DNA from: Malus domestica
Lineage: Eukaryota > Streptophyta > Magnoliopsida > Rosales > Rosaceae
Direction of reading: 5' to 3'
Length of the DNA stretch: 64,000 nucleotides
Assembly: GCF_042453785.1 (NCBI RefSeq)
Contig: NC_091662.1
Location: forward strand, 2,423,001-2,487,000
The stretch's first letter is position 1. Every line of letters starts with the position of its first letter. Of the stretch, positions 21,006-34,000 are shown one piece after another. Below the pieces are notes generated by a model. It was not told the DNA's origin and did no database searches. It saw only the letters and a list, made by a program, of their open reading frames with translations. The translations under genes and the position numbers were made by a program.

Positions 21006-22245
21006 TACATGTACGTACATTAATACGTCTTGATTAAGTTTAAGACAAACTAACTAATTATATTTGAGGCACTCGTGGACATGATTATTTGAAGGGAAAT
21101 CATGGATTTATCAGTGGAAACTGGAAAGCAATGTCCATGATATATGTTTCTTGGCCTCCCAATTTAGTGTCATTGTTTTCAACTTTGTTCCCATGCTTTG
21201 TCAAAGCTGCATAGGGATTGACCAAATGGTCCAACATCGATATTGACATCAACTTAACCAAATTGTTAGCTCAACAAAAGTGGTGTTATATCATAAAAGT
21301 CTCGGTGTAATTAGGCATGGAACCATGTGATTGTAAGCTGTAATTTTTTTCTTTCCAAAAAGTCCGAACATGGGATTTCTAATATGTAACAAGGCAGCGC
21401 GTCCTGTTGTTGCTCATGGTTTCAAAGAAAATGTTGCGTTTGTGTGAGAGCATTTGAGGCGATATGAACTTTTAATATTTTGGCCGATGATGCTAATGTA
21501 TTCGTTTGTATTTGATTGTCAATAGTATCAGCTTGTATTTTCAAATACATGTGTAGTTGTCATCTCATGTTGAATACGAGCTTAATGATCACGTACACGT
21601 GAGAGCATGTTAGCATGACCAAAACATTTCGACAATTGGGATCATGGTGATTTGAAACGAGAAGTGTTTGAATGCAGTTGTCCTATGTTGTAGCACACCC
21701 ACAAAACTGTGAAACGGTTAATTGATCCATATGATAGCTCTTTAACTTCGTGAGTGAGTTGTCGCATAGAACAATCGCATTCAAACACTTCTCGTTTCAA
21801 AGGAGTCTAGGTTTGTAGGATGGTTTTATTGTTTGCACCAAAAAAATAGGTTTTGAGAATAATTTCTGGCCCATTTTGTGTGAAAAGAATGTACTAGTAG
21901 TGCTTGAATTGCTAGACCGGTTACAGGCCCATATTCGAATCAATTGCTGGACTGGTTTCGTCAGATGAAACATTATACCATTAATATATGTAAAGGGCCA
22001 CCACAAACTAGTAAGTCTTTCTGCTTTACAAAGATCGAGAGATAAAGTAACGCAGCCTTATATTTGTTTTATAAAGAAATTATTTTTATAAAGAAATTAT
22101 TTTCATGACTTAAAGTTGTGACCTTTAGTCACAAAAGAGTGACATTTTTATTGCGCCACAACTCGCCCTCATGGCATTAATATATGTAATATTCATAATT
22201 ATTCCAAAGGGATTTAAGAATATCCTGAAATGTCTTCCCTTAGAT
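21006..22245 (+). repeat. Host segment A, left copy (1,240 bp)
   Basis: This segment is identical by eye and equal in length to 34676-35915. Its left edge is continuous with the natural flank and starts with TACAT, the target site of gypsy copy 2. Its right edge breaks into that element's LTR. It contains a 25-bp perfect inverted repeat (21651-21675 and 21777-21801) and no recognised gene. Confidence 0.88.
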
Positions 22246-22254
22246 TTTATGACC
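22246..22254 (+). other. Nine-base filler at duplication junction
   Basis: Between segment A and the truncated LTR lie nine bases belonging to neither. Together with neighbouring bases they form TTTTATGACCTT, identical to 22278-22289 just inside the LTR, so the filler looks copied from there. Confidence 0.6.
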
Positions 22255-22740
22255 TTGGTACAACAGAAAGTGTCAGGTTTTATGACCTTCGCTTGGTTGC
22301 TTCGGTCACTAGTGAGGATAAGTACGTAAATGAATAGAGACAGAGAAGCAAACACAGGATGTACGTGGTTCACCCAGATTGGCTACGTCCACGGAGTAGA
22401 GGAGTTCTTATTAGTAGTGAAAGGCTTACACAAGTACAAAGGATCAAGCTCTCAATTTAGTGAGTTCTTGTGAATGATTTAACACAAAATGGCATTAGGC
22501 AATATTGTGGGGGGATGACCCCTATTTATAGAAAAACTTGTAGCTTTGTCACATTGACATGTGTCATGTTATGATTGGTTCTTGATGTTGACACGTGCTG
22601 CGCTCTGATTGGCTTCTAATCTTGACACGTGTCGAGTAGTGATTGGCCTCCTGGTCGGAGGGGAACTCTTCTGGGTCCTTGACAGTATAGCGTTGGCCGG
22701 TGCTCGGTAGTTTCGGGATTGGTCAAGTATGGTACAAACA
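22255..22740 (-). repeat. 3' LTR of gypsy copy 2, truncated
   Basis: 486 bp matching 34190-34675 without differences that I can see; LTR positions 1-27 are missing. Confidence 0.88.
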
Positions 22741-24797
22741 GTGCTCCCCTAAGTTCCCGAGTGAGGGAAACTCCTCGGTTGGGGACTTGCAAGATCCAAT
22801 CCCTTGAGTAATCACGAAACTTCTAAGTACCGAAGTGTGGTCTGATCTTCATCTGCCCTTATCTGGAAGTACCTTTCCTCCATCCGGGAATGGTGTATTT
22901 AGCTGATGTTGACGCACAAGGTAATGTATCAATTTCACTTGAAGCTTAGTTGTAGTTTCGGGCTTAGTCAAGTGTGATACAAACCCTATAGTAGGAGTCC
23001 CCCAAGTCGCCGAGCTAGGAGATCTGCCGAAAGAGGTGACAGACAAGGTAAGCAGTCAAACTTCCAAGTAAGCAACCCAGGATCAGAGGTTTGACTTCGG
23101 CTTCCGGTTGATTGTTCTCATTCTCCTTGTCTCTCATTCAACTGCGAGGATAAGGAGAAGCAAATGGATAAGAGATGATATGAGATATTTTTGCTTTTGA
23201 AGAAGTAACTTTCCACAGGCTTATTCTTGAACTGTGCTGGAGGGTTTTCTGGTGCCCTTCAGAGTATAAGGCCGACTCAAAAATTTGAGGGTCAAAACAA
23301 GTCCATCAAATCTAGAGTACGTTCGACCTTGATGATATGGGATACTTTTGCTGTTGACGGAATAATGAATGTGGTATGGAAAGGTGTCGTGCTGTAGTGA
23401 TTTGTTTCAGCTCACCGTTGAACCTTCTGCTTCAATCTTTTGCATGGCAGAAGTGGTGTGCAACCTTTGCATTTAAATGGTCCTTCAGAACATTCCTTCA
23501 TAGTGACTCATCCACGCTTGGCAGCTTCAGTGTAAAGAGCCAATATCTGATCAACTGTCATGAGGTATTTGCCGGTGGAATTCGTGACCTTGACAGCAGT
23601 TGAGGATGAGTACTCGAGAGCAATGCTAAGTAAGCAACCAGGCAAAGGCTCCAGGCAGTCAGTTCTAAATTGGAGGTTTGATTTCAGGTTCCGACTGACT
23701 GCTCTCTTTCTCATTGTCCTGCAGGTGTGGACAAGGACAAAGACAAAGACAGGGAGAAAGCATGATATGGGATACTCTTGCTTTCGACCCTGATGATATG
23801 GGATACTCTTGTTCTTGGTGTGGCTTATTTGCTGAGGTATTATCAGGGGGAAATAAAGCTGAGTATTTCGAGAGGTTATGTTGAGGGTGCCTTTTCGAAT
23901 GCGAGAAAGGATTGAGCATTTTTGCAGGTTTTTCTGTCCGTTGAGGAGGGAGGTCAATGTATATAGGGATTTCCCAATAACAAGTAGTAATGCTATTCCT
24001 TTACCCTTCTTGGTCACAGCAATGTAGTGGGAGCTGCCAGCTTCACGTGTTTTAATTTTGTCAGAGCACTTTGAAAAAGTGGTATGTGGTATCTGGAAAG
24101 CTGATGTTACGTGTGAAGATTACAGATAAGCTTTATCTAAGGAAATTTGGCTCTCGAAGTTCTGAGAGTTGTGCCTCTTCGGTTTTCGAACAAGCAATCC
24201 CGTCGAGGATCTGACTCTCGAGATTCGGAAAGCGGTGCTACTCCGGTTTTTTAGAAAGTAATTATGTTGGGAGTCTTTTCTCGAATGTGAGTAAAGGTTG
24301 GACGTTCTTGCCAACCTGTCTTGCCGCAAAACACGGAGGTCGACACATATAGGGACTTTCCAGTTGTCAAGCAGTGGTGCTGTTCCTTTACCCTTATGGG
24401 TAATAGTAGGGTAGCTGGAACTTCGAAATTCTCGTGCCTAAACTTTGTCAGAGATCTTTGACAAAGTTATATGTGGTACCCGATGAGTTGATGGTGCATA
24501 TGGAGAGCGGTGATTGAACAGTAAGATTCACGTGCTTTCTACTTCACCAGAAATCTTCGACAGAGTGCCCGTAATTTCCGCAAAGCTGATTGTGCATGTG
24601 ACAGGTGCTGACGAGGCTGAAAAAGCAGGTGCTTCTTCGATTTCTGAGATCGGCCCTCGTGGTCTCTGAGCATCCCAGCTTTTGAGAAAGCAAACGCCTC
24701 TTCGATTTCTGAGATCGGCCCTCGTGGTCTCTGAGCAGCCCAGCTTTTGAGAAAGCAAACGCCTCTTCGATTTCTGAAGCTCCGTCGAGTGCAGATT

Positions 24798-24805
24798 TTT
24801 ATAGA
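24798..24805 (+). promoter_or_regulatory. TATA-like box for the antisense ORF (copy 2)
   Basis: The TATAGA core sits about 112 bp before the ATG at 24917, equivalent to 7640-7647 in copy 1. A ~69-bp duplication lies just upstream (about 24640-24770). Confidence 0.35.
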
Positions 24806-24916
24806 GGCTGACATTAAGTTCCACAGTACACTTGAATCTCTACCAGTAGAAGCTCTTTTTTTGCACTTCTAAGATCTTGATTTGTCTGACCTCTTCCTTC
24901 TTCAACACATTTGAAA

Positions 24917-25591
24917 ATGTCTGGACCCTCCGACCGTCGTTTTGACTTGAACCTTGGAGAAGAGACAGACACGCCTTCTCCAGACAACATATGGCGCCCA
25001 TCCTTCATATCCCCTACTGGTCCTCTTACCGTTGGGGATTCTGTGATGAAGAATGATATGACCGCTGCAGTGGTGGCCAGGAACCTTCTCACTCCCAAAG
25101 ATAACAGACTACTTTCCAAACGGTCTGATGAGTTGGCTGTTAAGGACTCTCTGGCTCTTAGTGTTCAGTGTGCAGGTTCTGTGTCTAATATGGCCCAACG
25201 CCTATTTGCTAGAACCCGCCAAGTTGAATCATTGGCTGCTGAAGTGATAAGTCTCAAACAGGAGATTAGAGGGCTCAAGCATGAGAATAAGCAGTTGCAC
25301 CGGCTCGCCCATGACTATGCTACAAACATGAAGAGGAAGCTTGACCAGATGAAGGAATCTGATGGTAAGGTTTTACTTGATCATCAGCGGTTTGTGGGTT
25401 TGTTCCAAAGGCATTTATTGCCTTCGTCCTCTGGGGCTGTACCTGGTAATGAAGCTTCAAATGATGAACCTCCAATGCCTCCTCCTTCTGGGGTTTTGTC
25501 AAGTACTGAGGCTCCGGATAACCACCCTCCGGTGCTTTCTCTTTCTGGGGCTCTACCGACTGCTGAGACTTCCTCTAAGCAACCTTTGTGA
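24917..25591 (+). CDS. Antisense accessory protein of Tat element (copy 2)
   Basis: A 224-aa ORF equivalent to 7759-8433 in copy 1, opposite to gag-pol, with no stops or indels. Differences from copy 1 are few, for example EETDTPS for EETATPS, a Met-to-Ile in the coiled coil, PPPSGVL for PHPSRVL, and LPTAETSSK for LLTAETSPK. FDLNLGEE and the central coiled coil are unchanged. AATAAA follows at 25659. Function is unknown. That both copies stay open fits a retained coding role, although the elements are too young for this to be strong evidence. Confidence 0.68.
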   Translation: MSGPSDRRFDLNLGEETDTPSPDNIWRPSFISPTGPLTVGDSVMKNDMTAAVVARNLLTPKDNRLLSKRSDELAVKDSLALSVQCAGSVSNMAQRLFARTRQVESLAAEVISLKQEIRGLKHENKQLHRLAHDYATNMKRKLDQMKESDGKVLLDHQRFVGLFQRHLLPSSSGAVPGNEASNDEPPMPPPSGVLSSTEAPDNHPPVLSLSGALPTAETSSKQPL

Positions 25592-25658
25592 AGGCTCCCT
25601 TTTGTTTGTTTATTTTGACTCATGTATATGTACATATTTGTGGCTTATCGAAAATATT

Positions 25659-25664
25659 AATAAA
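25659..25664 (+). terminator. AATAAA signal after antisense ORF (copy 2)
   Basis: Same position relative to the ORF as 8501-8506 in copy 1. Confidence 0.38.
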
Positions 25665-26174
25665 TAAGTTTTGCTTCATTTCAACATATTGTGTTAAATA
25701 CACCAAAGCCTTCTTCATAAAGTTCTTTGAATTTTTGCTTTTGTTGAAACCTGTATTGTTGAAGCTTTGTGAGTGAAGCATGTAGTTTGAGGTAGTGTTC
25801 CCTTAATTTCCCGAGTGAGGAAAACTTCTCGGTTGGAGACTTGAAAAATCCAAGTCACTGAGTGGTTGTGAGACTGCCGAGTATCAAGGTGCAGTAGCAT
25901 ATGGTGGGAGTCCCCCAAGTCTTCAGGCGAAGAGAGTTGCCGAATGAGGTGTCTCGCGTGTTACTAATTTGTCAAAGTAACGAATTCTTGTTTCGATGTC
26001 ACACATTCGTATATGCTTTATCTAAAAATATTTCCAACTTTTGTGTGTTTGATGCTGCATGCTATTGACTAGACAAGATCAAGTGCAATTAGTAGCTTTT
26101 CTCTCTTTTTCATCTTTTCTTTGGTGGAATTGCTTTTCGTTTCCACTAATCAGCCTGAGTGGATGCAAGATAAC

Positions 26175-26800
26175 ACCTTTCTCTATAGCTCAGATTGCAA
26201 AGTCGTCTTCATGAAAGTTTTTCCTTATCTTGTGAACTACAACATATCCAAATTTGAGATCCATCGGAGTAGTACAACTTCAGAAATTCAAGTATGATGA
26301 GTAACTGTTCATCAATGTTCTGTTAATCCGTCAGACTTGTTGTGAGCTTCGAAACTCCATTTTCTCTTGTTCAGATCAACATACTTTCTTGATCGAAGTT
26401 GTTCCTTAACTTGTGAACTACAACATATCCAAATTTGAGGTCCCTCGGAGCAGTATAACTCCAGAAATCCAGGTATGATGAGTGACTGTTTATCATTTGT
26501 CTGTCAACCCGTCAGATTTGTTGTGAGCTTTGAAACTCTATTTTCTCTTGCTCAGATCAGCATGCTTTCTTCATTGAAGTTGTTCCTCAGCTTGTGAACT
26601 ACAACATATCCAAATTTGAGATCCCTCGGAGCAGTATAACTCCAGAAATCCAGGTATGATGAATGACTGGTTATTATTTTTCTGTCAACCCATCAGATTT
26701 GTTGTGAGCTTCGAAACTCCATTTTCTCTTGTTCAGATCGGTATGCTTTCTTCATTGAAGTTGTTCCTCATCGACTCTTTCATAACATATCAAAAATTCA
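26175..26800 (+). repeat. 181-bp tandem repeat, four units (copy 2)
   Basis: Anchor positions are 26189, 26370, 26551 and 26732, so the period is 181. One unit fewer than in copy 1. A diverged partial unit follows at about 26915-27000. Confidence 0.85.
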
Positions 26801-27347
26801 GGATGAACTAACGGTTAAATATTTCCAGATCTTCGAAACATCACAACAGCTTCGAAATCTGCAAGAAGCCGACTATCATGTTTGGAGCTTCAACACTTTA
26901 ATTTCCGTCGCTCAAACAGAAATGGTTCCTTCTTGAAAGTTGTTCATATGCTCAAGAACTATAGGGTGTCCAAAATTCAGCTCCATTGGAGAAGAGCAGA
27001 GGTTGCAGAAATTTGATAGATGAAAGGAGGCGGAAGAGGGAGAGAGAGAAAAAGTCTCTTGGGTTGGATTTCTATTTTGGGGCAGATTCCAATTTTTGTA
27101 GCACCTTCATTATTGATGAATTGCTTGTACTTTTGTCCATTATGAAACTTGGGACTTTGGCTTGTTGTTGGATCTATTATAATATGTTTGGGAACATATA
27201 TAAGTGAATAAATAAGAAGGAAAATTTTGGGCCCTTGTGGGTGTAAAACAAAAAATGTTTATGTTTACCCAAGTGTTTTTGTACAAGTTCAAGGGCATCT
27301 TGGGTTTTGTGAACAAAATTTGTTTATTTGGAGCAAGGTTTTGTGTT

Positions 27348-27808
27348 GAAGCTTTGTAGGTGAAGCTTTGGTGTTGAAGCTTTCTAGGTGAAGCTTTGAT
27401 GGTGAAGCTTTGTAGATGAAGCTTTGTAGATGAAGCTTTCTAGGTGAAGCTTTGATGGTGAAGCTTTGATGGTGAAAGTATGTAGAGGGAGCTTTCTAGG
27501 TGAAGCTTTTTTAGGTGAAGCTTTGTAGGTGAAGCTTTTTTAAGTGAAGCTTTTCGGGTGAAGTTTTTTTTTTGGGTGAAGCTTTGTGGGTGAAGCTTTT
27601 TAGGTGAAGCTTTGTGGGTGAAGCTTTGGAGGTGAAGCTTTTCGGGTGAAGCTTTTTGGGTGAAGCTTTTTAGGTGAAGCTTTGTGGGTGAAGCTTTGGA
27701 GGTGAAGCTTTTCGGGTGAAGCTTTTTGGGTGAAGCTTTTTAGGTGAAGCTTTGTGGGTGAAGCTTTGGAGGTGAAGCTTTTCGGGTGAAGCTTTTTGGA
27801 TGAAGCTG
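27348..27808 (+). repeat. GTGAAGCTTTT minisatellite (copy 2)
   Basis: The same unit as at 10476-11070 in a shorter array (about 460 against 595 bp) with a different order of variants, followed by a T run at 27809-27834. Confidence 0.9.
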
Positions 27809-28046
27809 TTTTTTTTTTTTTTTTTTTTTTTTTTGGCGCTTGACACGGTCTTCATTTGCTTGTTTTGTAGTGACTGTGGAAGACGGATTGCTTTCTGATT
27901 GAGAAGGGTTCCGGCATCGCTTGCTATGAATGTAAAAGAGTGAGGGCTGAGTTGGCTAAATTACCTCTTTATTGAATTCATTGCCAAATGGCCTTCATTA
28001 CATAGGATGCCGAACGGCTATAGCTCAACACTTGTACATCGTGAGT

Positions 28047-31000
28047 CTATTTGTAGTAGTACTTCAAGTGATCAGCGTTCCATGGATGGCCAAGGGTCTT
28101 GCCATCGGAGCTTCTAAGTGTGTAAGAGCCAGGGCGACTGATGCCAATGACTTCATACGGTCCATCCCAGTTTGGACTAAGTGTGCCTTCACTCGGGACT
28201 CTGTCGCAGAGTAATCTTTTCTTTAAGACCCAGTCTCCTATTTTGAAAGAACGAGGCTTGACCCTAGAGTCATAATAGTTGGAGATGCGCTGCTTGTAGG
28301 CGACATTCCTTAAGTGAGCTTGGTTTCTGTGTTCCTCGACTAAATCCAAGTTGAGGGTGAGTTGTTTGTCATTTTCACTTTGAATGTAGTTCTGGACTCG
28401 GAATGTTGCTTGCTCGAGCTCAACAGGGACAACCGCCTCTGTGCCAAAGGCAAGTGAGAATGGAGTTTCTCCTGTTGAAGTCCGATATGAAGTGCGATAT
28501 GACCAAAGAACTTGGGGTACAAATTCTGGCCAACAGCCTTTAGCTTTGTCCAAGCTGGTTTTCAAAGTGCGCTTGATTATTTTGTTGATGGCCTCAACTT
28601 GTCCATTAGACTGGGGATGAGCTGGAGAGGCAAAGCATAAGTTGATGTTGAACTTAGAGCAGAACAACCTGAACCTCTTGTTGTCAAACTGTCGCCCATT
28701 GTCAGTGACTATCGCATTGGGAATGCCGATTCTACAAAGGATGTTCTTCCACACGAAGTCTTCTATCTTTGCCTCAGTAATGGTTGCCAAGGGTTCTACT
28801 TCGGCCCACTTTGTGAAGTAGTCCACTGCAACGACTGCGTAACAGACTTTGCCCTTCCCTGCCGGCATTGGGCCGATCAAATCAAGTCCCCACTGGGCGA
28901 AGGGCCAAGGGCTGATCATAGGAGTAAGAGGCTCTGGAGGGGAATGAGGAATGGCCGCATATCGTTGACATTTGTCACATGAGCGGGATACTTTGATGGC
29001 ATCCTGGTGGAGTGTTGGCCAGTAATATCCTTGGCGAAAAGTCTTGTGTGCTAGGGACCGAGATCCAGCATGATCTCCACAGACTCCCTCATGTATTTCC
29101 CGAAGGACGATTTCCGCCTCGGTAGGCGTAAGACACCTTAAGTATGGCAGGCTAAAACCTCGCTTATAGAGTTGATCATTGATGATCAGGTAGCGGGTAG
29201 ACTTGTATCGAATTTGCTTAGCCTGGACTTTATCATTTGGGAGGGTGCCATGAGCAAGGAAATTATAGATCGGGGTGATCCAACTATCCCCCTGTTGTAA
29301 GTTGCATACTTCTGCGGCCATGGTGCTTGGTGTTGCCAACAGTTCGACATGAATTTTTCTTCCAATCTTGTCTTCCACAGCTGAGGCGAGGCGAGCCAGG
29401 GCGTCTGCATGACTGTTTACCGCTCGAGGAACTTGGGTGATTTGGTAGTGGAAGTGCTTGAGCAAAAGTTGTGTTTGCGCAAGATATGCTGCCATGGAGC
29501 TGTCCTTAGCATCAAAGTTGTTGGTAACCTGGTTGACCACTAATTGGGAGTCACTGAAAATATCAATTTGTTTAACCCCGAGGTGTTTGGCCAAACGTAA
29601 TCCTGCTAGAAGGGCTTCATACTCGGCCTCATTGTTTGATGCCTTGAATTTGAAACGAAGAGCATACTCCATTGCTACTTTGTCGGGCGTAGTCAAGACT
29701 AGTCCCGCTCCACAGCCCTGTTGGTTGGATGAGCCATTAACATACAAACTCCATGCTGAGGTCGTTGATTCTACCTTCTGAGCTTCCGATGGTAATGAAG
29801 CTACTGCTTCAGGTGTAGAAGCAATGTCAACAGGATATGTGAAGTCGGCGATGAAATCTGCTACTGCTTGGCCTTTTTTGGCTGGTTTTGGTTGGTAGGA
29901 GATGTCAAACTCACCCAATGCTATCGCCCATTTGATCATTCGTCCAGACGTGTCAGGACTCTGGAGTATCTGTCGAAGAGGGTGATTGGTAAGCACGATG
30001 ATGGCGTGTGCTTGGAAATAAGGGCGAAGTTTCCGAGCAGACATGACCAATGCTAGAGCTAATTTCTCAATGTTGGAGTATCGTGTCTCCGCATCTTGTA
30101 GGGCCTTGCTAGCGTAGTAGACGGGCCGTTCGACACCACTGTCCATTCGAATAAGAACAGAACTGACTGCTGAAGCCGAAACCGATAGATAGATGATGAG
30201 AGTGTCACCAACTTCTGGTTTGGAGAGCAGAGGGGCTTTACTCATGTACTCTTTGAGGTTCCTGAATGCCTTGGCACATTCCTCCGTCCATGTAATGTAC
30301 TTCTTATTTCCCTTGAGTGCTTTGAAGAAAGGAGCACATCTGTCTGTGGCCTTAGAAATGAACCTGGTTAAGGCTGCCACCTTGCCAGTAAGGCTCTGGA
30401 TGTCCTTTGAAGTTACCGGTTCCTTCATGTCGAGGATTGCTTTGATCTTCTCGGGATTAGCTTCAATGCCTCGTTGGCTAATCATGAAACCTAAGAATTT
30501 GCCAGAGCCTACGCCGAAGGCACATTTGTTGGGGTTTAACCTCATTCGATACCTCTTCAAAATAGTGAAAGTTTCAGATAGGTTGGTGATGTGTTGGTCA
30601 GCATGTTTGCTCTTGACTAACATATCATCAACGTAAACTTCCATGCTCTTCCCAATCTGCTCGGCGAACATTGAGTTGACTAGTCTCTGATAAGTCGCTC
30701 CTGCATTCTTTAGGCCGAAAGGCATGACTTTATAGCAGTATAGTCCTCTGTCGGTAGTGAAGGCTGTGTGTTCTTGATCCGAAGGGTTCATGAGGATTTG
30801 GTTGTATCCTGAGTAAGCATCCATGAAGCTCAGGAGTTCACACCCGGCCGTAGAGTCTATAAGTCTGTCAATAAGAGGAAGAGGGAAGCTATCTTTCGGA
30901 CACCCTTTGTTTAGGTCGGTGTAGTCAACACACATTCTCCACAAGACCTTTTGAAGCAAAAGACTTTCTTTGGTCGGATTTTTCTTAACAAGGACCACAT

Positions 31001-34000
31001 TTGCTACCCATGTCGGGTAATTGACTTCGCGGACAAAGCCTATGCCTTTGAGTTTTTCAACTTCTGCTTTCATTGCCTCGTATCGTTCAGCGTCATAAGA
31101 TCTTCGCTTCTGTCTCACCGGCTTGATCTTGGGGTCAATACTCAAACGATGACAGATGACATCGGGAGAGATGCCTGGCATGTCCTCGTATGACCAGGCG
31201 AAGACTTCAGTGTTCTCTTTCAAAAAAGATATCAATGCTAACCGAAGGGGTGGTGACAATGTGGTGCCAATCTTCACCATGCGATCTGGATAATCTCTTG
31301 AGATAGGTACCTTCTCCAACTCTTCAGCAGGTTGGGCTTGCTGGGTGAAAGAGTCATCTCGAGGATCATCGGGTTGATTGTTGCTATCAGGAAGATCCAA
31401 GTTCGCTTCATCTAGGCTGGTCTTTGTGACTTGGTCATGTACAGACAGGGTTTCCTTGGGTCCGGGCAAGTGTTGTTGCTTAACTGAAGTGTTGTAACAT
31501 GATCGTGCACTAAGCTGATCTCCTCTGATGTAGCCGTTGCCATGGGGGGTTGGAAATTTCATCAACAGCATATGCGTGGATACCATAGCCTTGAGATCAT
31601 TGATGCCTGTGCGCCCAAAGATGACATTGTATGCCGTTGGGCAGTCAACCACTAGGAAGTTAGTGGTAATGGTAGCCGTGTAAGGGCCTGTACCAATAGT
31701 AAAGGGTAAATGTATGCTCCCTAAGGGTTGCACGATATCACCGGAGAAGCTTATCAGAGGAGAAATCGAGCGATCGAGCAAGTGTTCAGCTACACTGAGC
31801 GCCCTGAAAGCTTCGGCAAACATGATATTGACCGAAGCCCCTGTGTCTACGAGGATTCGTCGAACATCAAAGTTGGCTATGTGAGCCTCCACGATCAATG
31901 GGTCGTTATGAAGGTAGATGATGCCTCTTTCTTCCTCAGGGTAGAAACATATCGGATCCCAGTTAGGTTTTTGATACTTCCCTCCCCTGATGTCTTCCAC
32001 GTGAAACACTTGGTGACCAGTCCTCAGACTTCGTTCACTGTTTTTCATGGCCCTATTGGAAGATTCAGATATGGGTGTGCCGCCGCTTATGGAATATATG
32101 ACATTCACCTGGCGTTGGTTACGGTTATCCCTTTGAGGGTGAAGAAGGAATTGATCAATTTTTCCTTCTCGTGCCAAAGCTTCAATACGATCACGGAGGA
32201 TGATACATTTCTCGCTATCATGGCCGTTATGCTCATGGTAGCAACAAAACGTGCCCGCGTTATTCGGGGGCGTGTAATCTGGGTGCCTCGGCTTTGGTTT
32301 TGGTATCAGGTGAGCTATGCTGGGGTAAATGGCCGCGCATGTGGCATTCAAGGGCGTGTATGTCTCATACCTTGGGGTAGGGGGTATCTTGACGCGGGTT
32401 TGACCCACTGCATTGACTGCCTGGGGGCGAGCGTTATTGTGGCGATACCCTTGGTTATCGGGATAGTGTCCCTTACTCTTTTTACTGAAAGGAGAGTGGT
32501 GAGGATGGAAATCCTTCCTCTTGCCTTGAAATTGATATGTCTGTTGATTCGGTGAAGCATTATGCAAGGCATGGGGAGGTGCCACTGCTGTTTGGGAAGT
32601 CGAGGTCTTCTCATTTAGGTGAGTCTGGCTTCCACCTCCCACTTGTTGATAAAGGATGGTTGTAGGGGGTTTCCCCTGATATGTCTTTGCCTCGGCGGAG
32701 GCATGGTTATAAGCCTGCGCCATCACCTCAGAGTAAGTCTTCCAAGTATTGGCATTGATCATGTATTTAAAGAAACAATCACGTAGGCCTGCCGTGAAGG
32801 CTTTGAGGGCAGTCTTGTCATCTGCCTCGGCACACCGGGAGTATTCATGGCTGAAGCGGCCAGCATACATACGTAATGACTCGTCTGGCTTCTGGCGGAT
32901 AGTGTACAAGTCATCTGCAGAGTGCAAGCGATCGGTTTGGAAAATGTGTTGGGAAACAAATAGTTTCCTCAATTCCTCAAATGAGTCTACCGTCTCAGGT
33001 GTAAGACGACAATACCAATTTAGAGCTCCACCAGAGAGGGTGGAGGGGAAGAGAAGACATCGCTCTTCGTCGGTGTGCATCCGGTATGCCATGGTGGACT
33101 CAAAGAGGTTAAGGTGCTCAATCGGGTCCTCTTTTCCAGTATAAAGTTGCAAGCCAAGCTTTTGCTTTGTCTTTGCTTGAAGGGGGGTGTTGAGGATCCT
33201 CCTTGTAAGAGGGCCAGGCCTGGGTTGGTTCCAGTCAGGTATTTCAGCCTGACGTTCAGCCTTCAACTTGTTTACTTCCTCAAGAAGTTGTAGGACAAGG
33301 GGGTCCTGAGCGGAGTTATGTGTCACTGGAGCTTTCTTTCGTAAATCTCCATCTCCTCTTGGAATTAGGAAGGTTTGATCGAGGGCATGTGATTTTTCCC
33401 TGGACTCGCTGTACTGGCTTCCAGGGTATGTCTGTCGGAACACCTCTGAGTCCCCTGTACCCTCATGTCTCTCTGGGACTTGTTGCCCCTTCCCCAAATT
33501 GGTGGCCGGCTTGGGCCGTGGCAGGGGACCGAGTCTCTCAGAAATCCTTGGGTCATTAATCTTTGAGCTTATATGGATGGAATTCTCTCGACGTTGCTTC
33601 AGGAAATCCCGACAATCGCGAAAGACGGCTTTCGATCCTTCTGCCCCTTCAGTAAAGAGGTGTCTCCCTCCACTTCTCATGGTTCGGGTCGAAGCAACTG
33701 GGTTAAGAGAAGCCTCATGTTGATTATCAAGTCGAGGGGTAATCTGTTCCCTATCAGGGATATCTATGTCGAATGCATGTGACCCTCCATGTTGGAGGGC
33801 ACCCAGTTGATGGTTGACTTCCACGGGGGCAACAAGCTCGCGTGTCTGAGCTTGCCTAGCTTCGTGGAGTGTCTCGAAGAGCTTCTCATATTGCTCCTGG
33901 AGGACCTCATTCCTTATTGCTATCTTGTTGTTCTGAGCTTCCAACTCATCGACTTTAGCTTGAAGAAGAACTCGTTTTCCTTCCTTCTTTCGTTGTTTCG

